From the NCBI GenBank assembly GCA_035373905.1, contig DAOSOK010000040.1:1-41367 (forward strand): 41,367 bases of DNA, written 5' to 3'. Shown here one piece after another: positions 9,240 through 17,392 of the stretch (positions are counted from its first letter, which is position 1; each line of letters opens with the position of its first letter). Under the pieces are notes generated by a model. That model was not told where the DNA came from. It did no database searches and saw only the letters and a program-made list of their open reading frames with translations. The stretch is from Candidatus Ozemobacteraceae bacterium (GTDB lineage: Bacteria; Muiribacteriota; Ozemobacteria; Ozemobacterales; Ozemobacteraceae). A program made the translations under genes and the position numbers.

Positions 9240-10949
9240 TCAATCCGGAGAAAACGGCCCCAGACGGCGCGACTCCGTCGTGAAGACACGTGGTTCCCGC
9301 AATCTCGGCTCGACTTCCTCGCGCCGGTAAGCGGCCAGAAGGGGGTGCAGGGAGCACCTGTTCAAATCGAGGATCGCGGCGAATCGGTGCCAGGAAAAAA
9401 GCGGGCCGCGGGTGATCAGGCACAGACGGCGATAATACTCCCGCAAAGAAGGATTGTGAATACTATTTATCCCAGATCGGAGCGTTTCGGGATATCCGAG
9501 CGGAATGAGGCGCAGATAATGCCCGCTCGTACATGTTGTTGGTTTCGGCGGGGGAATACGTGCTAACAGCGGGTCCGCCAGTCCGAGGACGTCGAGGATG
9601 TATTTGTCCGGGCCGGCGGCAAATCCGAAGAATCCGATGGGCAGCCCGCCAAAACCGCCGCCGATATGCACCTTCGCCGGATGGCGCCTGAACTCCTGAC
9701 CTTCTTCATACCACACGTTGTCCGGATGCGAGGAGAGAGCCATGAGCTGCTTCACGAAGCTCGAACCACCTTCTTTCATATCGAAGACCTGGCGCCCGTT
9801 TGCAATGGGACGGTAGAGCTCCGAGTTCCCCCACAGGCAGGAGTTTGGCATGAACACGAGAACGAGAAGGGCCGTGATGAACATGAGCCTGAGCGACGTG
9901 CGATCTCTGACTTCCCTGAAAAAGACGATGAGGGAGATGAACACGGGAAGGGAAAACAGTCTCCCGCTCATGTGCGTGGCGATGGAGCCGCCGGCCAGCA
10001 CGAACAAAACGTAGCCGATCGCCCCTCCCATGATCGTCTTCGAGGCGGCCCCGCGGCGGGCGAAAACGAGAACGAGGGTTCCCGTGAAGATGAGAGCACT
10101 GAACGGATCGGCCTGGAGACTGTTGAAAAGGTAGATCCATCCGCATGACAGCTTGTCGCCGAAGGAAAGCTCAACCGAGAGCAGCTTCGCATAAACGGTG
10201 TTGGGAAGGGGGAATCCATAATACATGATAGAAAATATTTCCCAGCCGATCAGCGGTAGCCCGGCCAGGGCCAGCCCGGCGACCCGATGGGCGGAAAGGC
10301 CGGAATTCCGGAGGTGGCTGAACGCCAGATATGCCGTCGGGAGGAAGAAGCAGAACAGCGAATCGATCCTGTTCACGGCGCTGACGGCCGTGATGAAGAC
10401 GAGACCCCGGATGATCGGCCACGACTCGGCTTCGTCAGCCCCTTCGAGCTTCCATGCCTGGATCATGAACGAAAGAGCCAACAGGTGCGTCAGGGCATTC
10501 TCGAGGCCGGACGAGCTATAATCGAACACGGCTTTTGCCGCCATGAAGGCCATGTACAGGGACGGAAGGAGCCAGACTTCCTGAGCCGACTTTTCGTCCG
10601 AAAAGAGGCATCGTTCGGCGAGCATGAACGTGAGAAGCACGCAGACGAACTGGGCGAGAAGCATAGTGAAAAAAAACTCGCCCGTGCATCCGGCCAGAAG
10701 AATCGAAAGGAAAAGCCAGAGAGGGTTCGTGTAAGCCTGGACGCGTTCGCCCGGGTTCCAGGTAAGGCCGTGGCCTCGCAGCGCGTTGTCGGCGACTCTG
10801 AACGTGATATAGGCGTCGTCGAGCATGAACGCGTTCAGGAGATACACGCCGACCATCAGCAAGAACAGGATGTTTCGCGGCGAACGAGGGGATACTCCTC
10901 GGCGAGCCGCATCGGCGATGACGTGTCCGATTCTTGAAAAAATGGTCAT
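9240..10949 (-). CDS. Polytopic membrane glycosyltransferase, GT-C fold (AftB/ArnT-like)
   Basis: 569 aa with about ten hydrophobic segments. Near the N-terminus, after the first membrane helix, is LDDAYITFRVADNALRGHGL followed by TWNPGERVQAYTNPLW. The DD pair in the first periplasmic loop and the YTNPLW segment are typical of GT-C enzymes that use polyprenyl-phosphate sugar donors. Such enzymes add sugars to envelope polymers or proteins on the outer face of the membrane. The last ~150 residues are more polar and probably extracytoplasmic. No cell-wall operon surrounds it, so the acceptor is unknown. Its 5' end faces truC across a 163-bp divergent gap. Confidence 0.8.
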   Translation of the reverse strand: MTIFSRIGHVIADAARRGVSPRSPRNILFLLMVGVYLLNAFMLDDAYITFRVADNALRGHGLTWNPGERVQAYTNPLWLFLSILLAGCTGEFFFTMLLAQFVCVLLTFMLAERCLFSDEKSAQEVWLLPSLYMAFMAAKAVFDYSSSGLENALTHLLALSFMIQAWKLEGADEAESWPIIRGLVFITAVSAVNRIDSLFCFFLPTAYLAFSHLRNSGLSAHRVAGLALAGLPLIGWEIFSIMYYGFPLPNTVYAKLLSVELSFGDKLSCGWIYLFNSLQADPFSALIFTGTLVLVFARRGAASKTIMGGAIGYVLFVLAGGSIATHMSGRLFSLPVFISLIVFFREVRDRTSLRLMFITALLVLVFMPNSCLWGNSELYRPIANGRQVFDMKEGGSSFVKQLMALSSHPDNVWYEEGQEFRRHPAKVHIGGGFGGLPIGFFGFAAGPDKYILDVLGLADPLLARIPPPKPTTCTSGHYLRLIPLGYPETLRSGINSIHNPSLREYYRRLCLITRGPLFSWHRFAAILDLNRCSLHPLLAAYRREEVEPRLREPRVFTTESRRLGPFSPD

Positions 10950-11112
10950 ACTGCTCGTTTCATCGACATGCCCTGGAACTCCGTTTCGCGCAGCGCATCC
11001 GGACCTCTCATCCGCGATGGCCGTATTGTCATTTTACTCCGTTCGTGAGACACTTTGTCACTCCCGCCGAGCGCCGATACCGTTACCGTTCGGTCGCATG
11101 AGGGAGGGAAGG

Positions 11113-11919
11113 ATGCATGACAAGGATATGCCGACCGATTACGGAGACGGGCTGCAAATAATATATCGTGACGAATGGTATGTGGCGATCCACAAACCGG
11201 TCGGGGTGCTGGTACATCCGACGCGGATCGCCGAGGCGACGGCGGAGACGCTGCTGCCGATCATCTGCGGGCAGCTCGGGCGTCGGGTCTATCCGGTTCA
11301 CCGGCTCGACCGGGCGACGTCGGGGGTGCTCGTGTTGGCGCTCAGTTCCGAGGCGGCCGGGAAACTTTCGGCCCAGTTCGAAGCGCGCAAGGTCGAGAAG
11401 ACGTATCTGGCCGTTGTCAGGGGCTGGTTCCGGCCGCCCGAGGGCGTCATCGACCGGCAGATGCGCCAGTGGCCCGGGGAGCCGCTGCAGGACGCGGTAA
11501 CGCGGTACCGCACGCTCGCCGCCGTCGAACTGCCGATTCCGGTGGGGCCTCATCAGACGAGCCGGTATTCGCTCGTCGAGGTGAACCCCGAAACGGGTCG
11601 CCGGCAGCAGATCAGGCGGCATTTTTCCGGGGCGGCGCACCCGATCGTCGGCGACACGTCGCAGGGAGACAGGCATCACAACCTGGTTTTCCGGGAACGG
11701 TTCGGGTGCGACCGCATGCTGCTGATGGCGCAGGAAATACGCTTCGACCATCCCTGGCTCGGCCGCCGTCTGCGACTCGTCTGCCCGCCGGACGAATCGG
11801 TGAGGCGGATACTCGGCACGCTGTTCCCGGAATCGTCGCCCGTGGCCGAACGGCCGTTGGCGGAGTTCATCGACGGATCTCAGGAATCGATGGCCTGCCG
11901 GACCTTGGCGCAGAGATGA
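11113..11919 (+). CDS. truC: tRNA pseudouridine synthase C (RluA family)
   Basis: 268 aa. The ATG at 11113 has AGGGAGG five bases upstream; an ATG at 11098 lacks a site. The catalytic motif is YPVHRLDRATSGVLVLA with the nucleophilic Asp. GRRQQIRRHFSGAAHPIVGD and the following HHNLVFRERFGCDRMLL are diagnostic for TruC, which modifies U65 of tRNA, rather than RluC/RluD. There is no S4 domain, as expected for TruC. The 3' end overlaps the end of the convergent sensor kinase gene by 40 bases, so the two transcripts are antisense there. Confidence 0.9.
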   Translation: MHDKDMPTDYGDGLQIIYRDEWYVAIHKPVGVLVHPTRIAEATAETLLPIICGQLGRRVYPVHRLDRATSGVLVLALSSEAAGKLSAQFEARKVEKTYLAVVRGWFRPPEGVIDRQMRQWPGEPLQDAVTRYRTLAAVELPIPVGPHQTSRYSLVEVNPETGRRQQIRRHFSGAAHPIVGDTSQGDRHHNLVFRERFGCDRMLLMAQEIRFDHPWLGRRLRLVCPPDESVRRILGTLFPESSPVAERPLAEFIDGSQESMACRTLAQR

Positions 11920-13922
11920 TCCGGGGTGAAGGGCTTCTGCAGGAAGTGCAGGTTCTCGTCGAGCACGCCGTGTCTGGCGATGACGTTCGGGTCGTAGCCG
12001 GAGATGAACATGACTTTGAGCGGGGAGATTCGCTCACAGAGCTTTTCATACAGTTCCTTCCCGTTCATGCCCGGCATGATGACGTCGGTCAGGAGCAGGT
12101 CGAACGTCGGCGCGTTCCTGTCCATCAAGGCGAGGCAGTCCGGGCCGCTGCCGGCGGTGATAACCTTGTACCCGTGATGCGTGAGGATCTGCCGGATCAT
12201 GTTGCGCACCATTTCATCATCCTCGACGACCATGATCGTTTCGATTCCGCCGGATGAGGTCGTTGCCGGTTCGCGCGTCTCGCCGACGTGCTCGCCGACA
12301 TCCGTGATGACGGGCAGGTAGATCATGAACGTCGTACCGGCATCTGGAGTCGAATCGGCCAGGATGTAGCCGTCGTGCTGTTTCACGATGCCGTAGACCA
12401 TGGAAAGGCCGAGTCCCGTGCCCTTGCCCTTCTCCTTCGTCGTAAAAAACGGCTCGAACAGGTGCTGGAGGACTTCCTGGGACATCCCGCACCCGGTGTC
12501 GTTGATCGTCAGCATGGCATGGGGTTTTTCGGGAACCTCGCCGGCCTCTTCCTGGCCGGTCGGCCGGAACATCGTCTCGGAGAGGCTGATGCGAAGGGTG
12601 CCGCCCTTGGGCATCGCATCCTGAGCGTTCAGGGCCAGGTTCAACAGAATCTGCTCGATTTGGCCGACATCGGCCTTGACGATCCCGACGCGCGGCTGGA
12701 TTGCGATCTCGATATGAATATCTTCCCGTATTGTTCGTCGGAGAATTTGCTCGATGTCCTTGAGAACGGTCTCGAGAGAAATCGGCTTGAGCAGCAGAAC
12801 CTGCTTCCGACCGAAGGCGAGCAGTTGCCGCGTCAGATCCCGGGCCCGTTCGGCGGCCTTCCGGATGGACTTGAGCCAGTCGCGGTGGGTGGGGTCGACG
12901 GACTCGGATTTGAGCATCAGCTCCGAAAAGCCCATGATCGGGGAAAGCAGGTTGTTGAAATCGTGCGAGATGCCGCCGGCGAGCCTGCCGATCGACTCCA
13001 TTTTTTTCGCCTGCAGAAGCTGCTCTTCGAGCTTGCGCCGGAAGGAAATGTCGCGGATGGCGGCCAGATGAACCCTGCGCCCCTCGAGGGTGAAGTGACC
13101 CGCCGAGATTTCGACGGGGAAGACCGTCCCGTCAGCCTTTTTATGATGGCGGATCGGAATGAGGGTGCCTTCGGATTTTGTCTGCTGCACTGTTTTCGCC
13201 GGTTCCGCCGAGAGATCCACGTTTCGCTTTCGAAGAAGTTCTTCGCGGGAGTATCCGTACAGCGAACAGGCCGCCGAGTTCACCTCGAGAATGCGCCCCG
13301 ACTCCTTTTCGATCAGGAACAGGGCGTCCGATTCCATCTCGAACACCTGGCGATACTTGTTCTCGCTCTCACGGAGGGCTTCCTCAGCCTCCTTGCGGAT
13401 CGTCACGTCGCGAAGAGCCGTGATGACCACGTCGGCATCTCCGATCCGGAGCCTGCGGAGTTCTCCTTCCACGATCAGGGTTGATCCGTCTTTCCGGCGG
13501 ACGACCCAGTGGTCGAAATTGTAATATCCCTTCTGAAGATGCTCCTGGAATCGATGCTGGACGGCGATTTTCTCTTCCGGCGATTCGCTCGCATCCATGA
13601 AGGCGATCGGCTGAGTAAAGATCTCTTCGCGAGTGTACCCGAACAACTCGGTGACGCGCTTGTTGATATCGAGCAGGGCTCCGGTATTCGCATCGCGGAT
13701 CAGGATGGCGTCGTTCACCCCGTTGAAGATAGCCGAGAACCACTCCTGCTTTTCCATGATCGCCAGCTCAGCAGGGGAATACATGAGCATGAAGGCGATG
13801 GTTCCCAGGACGATCATATACAGGTTGAAAAGCCACGTGCTCGGTGACTTCGCATAGGCGATCGGGTCGAACGAGACGGACAGGAGATTCGCGCAGAACA
13901 GGATCGCGAATGTTGCGATCAC
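11880..13922 (-). CDS. 3' fragment of IS-interrupted hybrid sensor histidine kinase (PAS-PAS-HisKA-HATPase-REC)
   Basis: 680 residues remain open from the GTG at 13922. The start is membrane sequence (IATFAILFCANLL, then WLFNLYMIVLGTIAFMLMY), so this is not a natural N-terminus. Two PAS domains follow (~58-170 and ~185-295), then HisKA with GGISHDFNNLL near residue 317, HATPase (NDTGCGM, GKGTGLGLSMVYG) and a C-terminal receiver (VVEDDEMVRN; phospho-acceptor Asp in LLLTDVIMPGMNG near 612; KPF). Its first 119 residues lie beyond the IS630 element at 15039-15395. The fragment keeps all catalytic residues and could still be made from an internal start or by read-through from the transposase promoter, but without most of its membrane sensor. 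No partner regulator is nearby. Confidence 0.85.
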   Translation of the reverse strand: MIATFAILFCANLLSVSFDPIAYAKSPSTWLFNLYMIVLGTIAFMLMYSPAELAIMEKQEWFSAIFNGVNDAILIRDANTGALLDINKRVTELFGYTREEIFTQPIAFMDASESPEEKIAVQHRFQEHLQKGYYNFDHWVVRRKDGSTLIVEGELRRLRIGDADVVITALRDVTIRKEAEEALRESENKYRQVFEMESDALFLIEKESGRILEVNSAACSLYGYSREELLRKRNVDLSAEPAKTVQQTKSEGTLIPIRHHKKADGTVFPVEISAGHFTLEGRRVHLAAIRDISFRRKLEEQLLQAKKMESIGRLAGGISHDFNNLLSPIMGFSELMLKSESVDPTHRDWLKSIRKAAERARDLTRQLLAFGRKQVLLLKPISLETVLKDIEQILRRTIREDIHIEIAIQPRVGIVKADVGQIEQILLNLALNAQDAMPKGGTLRISLSETMFRPTGQEEAGEVPEKPHAMLTINDTGCGMSQEVLQHLFEPFFTTKEKGKGTGLGLSMVYGIVKQHDGYILADSTPDAGTTFMIYLPVITDVGEHVGETREPATTSSGGIETIMVVEDDEMVRNMIRQILTHHGYKVITAGSGPDCLALMDRNAPTFDLLLTDVIMPGMNGKELYEKLCERISPLKVMFISGYDPNVIARHGVLDENLHFLQKPFTPDHLCAKVRQAIDS

Positions 13923-13934
13923 GATGGCGATATA

Positions 13935-13959
13935 CTAACGAGTCCATAAGTATAACCTC
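13935..13959 (+). repeat. IS630 terminal inverted repeat, transposase 3' side
   Basis: It begins CTAACGAGTCCATAAG and matches the reverse complement of 15012-15036 at 21 of 25 positions. Confidence 0.85.
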
Positions 13960-14983
13960 ATAGGGCGGCGTATTTCACATGCTCTTCATGAAAAAGACGT
14001 TTTACTTTGGCTGGAGTCCTCTGCAACTGCCGAAGGGTTTCAGTGGTGTGTCTCTTCATTTCTGCGCGTGTCTTGGAAGCGCTTCGGGAAATGTCACGCT
14101 TGACACAGTTCCAGACGAGTTCGTCGGGATTCAACTCAGGGGAATACGACGGCAAATAGAAGATCTGAAGGGCCCCATTGGTTTCCTCGACAAACTTTTT
14201 TACCCGTGCACTTCTGTGAATAGGATGTCGATCGAGAACGAGGAACGTGCGGCGCTCCCTTCCGGCCATCAATCGCTTCAAAAACGTAAGAAAGACCGGG
14301 CCCGTCACGGTATTTTCAACCACCATAAACCGCATTTGGCCCTTAGCCGATATCGCCGAGATCATATTCACCGAAAACCTCGCGCCGGTTGTTCGAACGA
14401 TCGGTGTCTTTCCGCAAATTCCCCAGGTTGTTCCTCGATGGTAATCAGATCTGATTCCGGCTTCGTCTCCGAAGAAGATATCCGCATTTTGCTCTTGGGC
14501 AGCGGTTTTGATCGCAGGGAACTCTTGCTCGAGCCAGACCTTCACGGCTTCGGCATTTTGCTGGACTGCCCGATGCAATGGCTTTTGGCAGGTGATTCCG
14601 AGAATTTTGAGAGCTCGGCCTATTGTCTGCCGACTCACTTCTACAAAGGGGAATTTCCGCTTCAGCGCCTGGGCAAGCATTTCCCTCGTCCAAAGACCAA
14701 ACGGGAAGCACAGTTGTCGAGGGTCTTTCTGAACTACCCGATAGAGCCACTTCATGTGCTTTTCTTCAAGAATACGAGGCCTGCCAAAAAGCGGCTTGGC
14801 CTGCAGCGCCTCTACCCCACCAGAATGAAAGGCGGCAAGCCAGCGATAAATCGTTCGCCGATCGAAACCGAGAGCCCTGATAACAACCTCGGGACTCTCG
14901 CCCTCTTGAACGCGCTGGACGGCGATCTTCCTGATCGCTTCAAGGGCCTCATGACTCAATTTTCTTCCATCGATCTTATTCAT
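13958..14983 (-). CDS. IS630-family transposase (DDE)
   Basis: 341 aa from the ATG at 14983 (MNKIDGRKLSHEALEAIRK, the usual start of this family); a GTG at 14998 would add five residues. The N-terminal helix-turn-helix reads ESPEVVIRALGFDRRTIYRWLAAF, followed by a winged-helix segment. The DDE catalytic domain has FFGDEAGIRSD (first Asp), FLVLDRHPIHRS (second Asp) and SPELNPDELVW (Glu), all in place. It appears intact and full length. It lies on the same strand as the kinase gene it interrupts, and its last codons enter the left inverted repeat. Confidence 0.93.
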   Translation of the reverse strand: MNKIDGRKLSHEALEAIRKIAVQRVQEGESPEVVIRALGFDRRTIYRWLAAFHSGGVEALQAKPLFGRPRILEEKHMKWLYRVVQKDPRQLCFPFGLWTREMLAQALKRKFPFVEVSRQTIGRALKILGITCQKPLHRAVQQNAEAVKVWLEQEFPAIKTAAQEQNADIFFGDEAGIRSDYHRGTTWGICGKTPIVRTTGARFSVNMISAISAKGQMRFMVVENTVTGPVFLTFLKRLMAGRERRTFLVLDRHPIHRSARVKKFVEETNGALQIFYLPSYSPELNPDELVWNCVKRDISRSASKTRAEMKRHTTETLRQLQRTPAKVKRLFHEEHVKYAAL

Positions 14984-14989
14984 AAGAAT

Positions 14990-15018
14990 ATTATACACTA
15001 TTTCAGAAAAAGAGGCAA
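14990..15018 (-). promoter_or_regulatory. Sigma-70-like promoter of the IS630 transposase
   Basis: On the minus strand, TTGCCT (15018-15013), a 17-bp spacer and TATAAT (14995-14990). The -35 box overlaps the terminal inverted repeat. The expected start site falls at about 14983-14981, on the transposase ATG itself, and no Shine-Dalgarno sequence precedes that ATG. A leaderless mRNA is therefore possible. Confidence 0.6.
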
Positions 15019-15036
15019 TACTTATGGACTAATTAG
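15012..15036 (-). repeat. IS630 terminal inverted repeat, transposase 5' side
   Basis: Read on the minus strand it begins CTAATTAGTCCATAAG and pairs with the repeat at 13935-13959. Confidence 0.85.
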
Positions 15037-15395
15037 TACACGAGTCCGGTGATTGCCGCCCGGCGCCCGAGAACGATTCGCGCCAGGATCGGGATGAATG
15101 GAGCCATGATCATGTTCGCCGACAGCGGCCCCAGTTGGATGAAACCGAAAGGAAGAATCGCTATGAGGGCGCCGAGAGTGATCTTGAAGAGGCGGGTGGG
15201 ATCCAATCGACTCCGATAGAGATACAGAACTGCGAGGATGACGGTAAATATCACCTGGGTGAGGTTGCCAAGCTGAAGCCCGGTGACGCTCATTCTCGAC
15301 AGCGAAAACGGAATGCCGATGCCTGAAAAAACGAGCAGCGTTCCCAGAAATCGGTCGGCGTGGGTGCGTGTCAGCCGCGATTCAACACCGTTCAT
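15037..15395 (-). pseudogene. 5' fragment of IS-interrupted sensor kinase: membrane sensor domain
   Basis: The fragment encodes 119 residues from the ATG at 15395. It has four or more hydrophobic segments: LGTLLVFSGIGIPFSL, LTQVIFTVILAVLYLY, ITLGALIAILPFGFI and MIMAPFIPILARIVLG. It ends in ITGLVY, where the frame runs into the IS630 element and stops after one codon. On the other side of the element the frame resumes as IAIVIATFAILFC. Together they give a five- or six-helix membrane sensor in front of the PAS domains. No good ribosome-binding site is seen before the ATG. Confidence 0.85.
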
Positions 15396-15433
15396 ATGTC
15401 ACACGAGCATACCACGAATTGCATGAGCGGGAA

Positions 15434-15741
15434 TCAGCGTTCGGACGATGCAATGATTTCCCAGGAGAGCCCGAACCGCCGAAGATACTTGCGGAGGCGT
15501 TCGGTATCGTTCACGGCGCGGCGCTGTTTTCGGGATTCGGAGAACAGCTTGCGTCCGGCGTCGGCGGTCTTCAGAAGCCCTGGCCGGTCGGCCGTGGCCC
15601 CGGTGAAGGCTCCTCTCCAATGGCCGAACAGGGTCGCCATGGCCGTGTCGCCGCGCAGCATCGCACAGTTGACCTCGACGAACGGGCCGGTCACGAGGTT
15701 CCGCTGTTTCTTGAGGGCGTAGATCTGGCGCGCCAGGCGCG
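15434..15741 (-). pseudogene. rtcR: Remnant of rtcR (sigma-54-dependent activator of RNA repair genes)
   Basis: The minus-strand frame reads SRLARQIYALKKQRNLVTG, then GPFVEVNCAMLRGDTAM and HWRGAFTGATADRPG. This is the AAA+ region just after Walker A through the GAFTGA sigma-54 contact loop. After LLKTADAG it jumps directly to RKLFSESRKQRRAVNDTERL and RKYLRRFGLSWE, the C-terminal DNA-binding end of RtcR. The N-terminal CARF-like sensor domain, Walker A, Walker B and most of the AAA+ core are missing, so at least two deletions occurred. Intact RtcR has about 530 aa; about 100 remain. It lies upstream of rtcA on the opposite strand, the usual place for rtcR. Confidence 0.8.
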
Positions 15742-15899
15742 AATCTGTGACGATGACGACGGATATCTGCATCAGAAGCTGATGTGACAAGTGTCGCCGA
15801 TGCGCTCGGCACGCCGGCATGGAACATGCAAATACGATGGCGTCGGCTGATTCGAGCCGCGGCGTCACAACCGCCTGTCGAAGGTTCGACCCCTGCACC

Positions 15900-16306
15900 A
15901 GTACACTGATCCTGCGGTCGACTATCGGCGGCCGCGACCTTGATGATATGCTGAGCGACAAGGACGCCCTGGCCGGCGAAATGTGGAGCAGATCAAAGCG
16001 TAAGCCGAGGCGTTCGGACTTGCGGTCATCCAGTTCGGCGTCAAGGACCTGATTCTGCCGGGCGACATCCGCGAGCTGATGACCGGGTGGTCGCGGCCCA
16101 GAAGGAGGCCGAGGCGAACCAGATCGTGCGGCGCGAGGAGACTGCGGCGACGCGGAGTCGGTGCAACACGGCGAAGATGCACGAACAGAACCCGGTGCTG
16201 ATGAAGCTGCGCGAACTCGAGGTCCTGGAGCGGGTCGTGAAGGACTCGAAGCTGAACCTGATTCTGGGCGAAAAGGGGCTGACCGAATAGGTTGTGAGCC
16301 TGCTGT
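15900..16306 (+). pseudogene. Remnant of a slipin (SPFH/band-7) gene
   Basis: Three frames must be joined. The first is STLILRSTIGGRDLDD then MLSDKDALAGEM up to about 15983. The second is EQIKA-stop-AEAFGLAVIQFGVKDL then ILPGDIRELM, with TAA at 16001-16003. The third is VVAAQKEAEANQIVRREE then TAATRSRCNTAK and LRELEVLERVVKDSKLNLIL, reaching LGEKGLTE and a stop at 16288-16290, followed in frame by VVSLL and a second stop at 16304-16306. The order of motifs is that of the C-terminal half of slipins. There are two frameshifts (about 15984-15990 and 16082) and two nonsense codons. The 5' half is not recognisable. Confidence 0.75.
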
Positions 16307-16318
16307 AGGGAGGATCGC

Positions 16319-17392
16319 ATGAAAAATATATCGATAGAGATAGACGGCTCGGTCGGGGAAGGCGGCGGCCAGATTCTCCGCTCCTCCCTGGCCTTGTCGA
16401 TGTGCACCGGCACATCGTTCCGCATCGTGAAGATCCGCGCCAACCGCAGGAAGCCGGGCCTGATGCGCCAGCACCTGACGGCTGTTCTGGCGGCCCAGCA
16501 GGTCTGCGGCGCCGATGTGGCCGGGGCGAAGATTGGCTCGGAAGAGCTGATCTTCGTTCCAGGGCCGGTCGCGCCGGGCAGTTACCGGTTCGCGGTCGGA
16601 ACGGCGGGAAGCGCGACGCTCGTGCTCCAGACGGTTCTGCCGCCGCTTCTCTGCGCCTCCGGCCCTTCGGCCCTCCGCCTCGAGGGCGGCACGCATAATG
16701 CGTGGGCTCCGCCATACCATTTTCTGGACAAATCCTTCTTCCCGGTGCTTCGTCAAATGGGGGGATGTATCGAAAGCGAGCTGGAGGCGTGGGGGTTCTC
16801 CCCGGCCGGCGGCGGCCGGATGCAGGTGAAGGTCGCTCCCGCGGCGGGCGGCCTGCGTTCCGTCGACCTGTGCGAGCGTGGATGCATGGTTCGGGCCGAG
16901 ATGACGGCGGCCGTGTCCCGCATCCCGCGCGAAATCGCCGAGGACGAATGCAGGCTGGTCCGGGGTGGGGCCGAGTTCCCGGTCGAGGCGTGTCGGATCG
17001 AAACCATTGACTCTCTGGGGCCCGGAAATGTGGCGATGCTGGCGATGGAGTTCGAGCGGGGGACCGCCCTGTTCACCGGGTTCGGCGAACTCGGTGTGTC
17101 CCGCCGGACGGTGGCGAAGGGCATCTGCGAAGCCGCGAATGCGTTCTACCGCTCCGGTGCCGCCGTCGAGGAACATCTGGCGGATCAACTGCTGATCCCG
17201 ATGGCGCTGGCGGGCGGAGGCAGCTTCACGACGGTTTCGCCGACGCCACACACGAAGACGAACATCGATATCGTGCGCCGGTTCCTCGACGTGAAGATCC
17301 GTTGCGTCGAGCTTCGGAAGGGGCTCTGGCGGATCGAGGCGGGGCCTGCGACCTCCGGAAAGGAGAACGACCATGGAATGGGTGAAGCATAA
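16319..17392 (+). CDS. rtcA: RNA 3'-terminal phosphate cyclase RtcA
   Basis: 357 aa. GGGAGG lies six bases upstream of the ATG. The N-terminus has IDGSVGEGGGQILRSSLALS, and the family signature RLEGGTHNAWAPPYHFL follows near residue 122. The C-terminal PHTKTNIDIVRRFL contains the His likely to be adenylated (His309 in E. coli RtcA). The enzyme uses ATP to convert RNA 3'-phosphate to 2',3'-cyclic phosphate through an RNA-adenylate. The length is normal for the family. The end overlaps the start of rtcB by 20 bases, so the two are translated as one unit. The remnants of slipin and rtcR lie immediately upstream. Confidence 0.95.
   Translation: MKNISIEIDGSVGEGGGQILRSSLALSMCTGTSFRIVKIRANRRKPGLMRQHLTAVLAAQQVCGADVAGAKIGSEELIFVPGPVAPGSYRFAVGTAGSATLVLQTVLPPLLCASGPSALRLEGGTHNAWAPPYHFLDKSFFPVLRQMGGCIESELEAWGFSPAGGGRMQVKVAPAAGGLRSVDLCERGCMVRAEMTAAVSRIPREIAEDECRLVRGGAEFPVEACRIETIDSLGPGNVAMLAMEFERGTALFTGFGELGVSRRTVAKGICEAANAFYRSGAAVEEHLADQLLIPMALAGGGSFTTVSPTPHTKTNIDIVRRFLDVKIRCVELRKGLWRIEAGPATSGKENDHGMGEA

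Larger units (their letters stand above)
13935..15036 (-). mobile_element. IS630-family insertion sequence with TA target duplication
   Basis: The element spans 1,102 bp and is flanked by TA on both sides (13933-13934 and 15037-15038), the target duplication typical of IS630/Tc1. Its ends are ~25-bp inverted repeats that start CTAA and share AGTCCATAAGTAT, then CCTC; four positions differ. One transposase gene fills it. Deleting the element plus one TA joins GTG-TA to TATC and restores one continuous reading frame across the interrupted kinase gene. This indicates a clean and probably recent insertion. Confidence 0.93.

Noticed and set aside
8302..9330. A 342-codon plus-strand open frame opposite uup
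   Set aside because: It is antisense to the strongly conserved ABC-F domains, has no recognisable motif, and its composition fits a frame shadow.
9163..9423. N-terminal extension of uup by 87 codons
   Set aside because: It overlaps the end of the glycosyltransferase gene on the same strand and has no ABC-F-like sequence. MNILSLE at 9162 is the natural start.
12288..13484. A 398-codon plus-strand open frame opposite the hybrid kinase
   Set aside because: It is antisense to clear HisKA/HATPase/PAS coding sequence, with no ribosome-binding site or family match.
15399..15827. A 142-codon minus-strand frame over the rtcR remnant
   Set aside because: It is a different frame from the one with RtcR motifs, and its sequence is Arg-rich without similarity.
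15742..16318. Sigma-54 promoter for the rtc genes
   Set aside because: A GG-N10-GC spacing occurs near 15725-15740, but within the rtcR remnant and without the TGGCAC/TTGC context. No credible site is found before rtcA.
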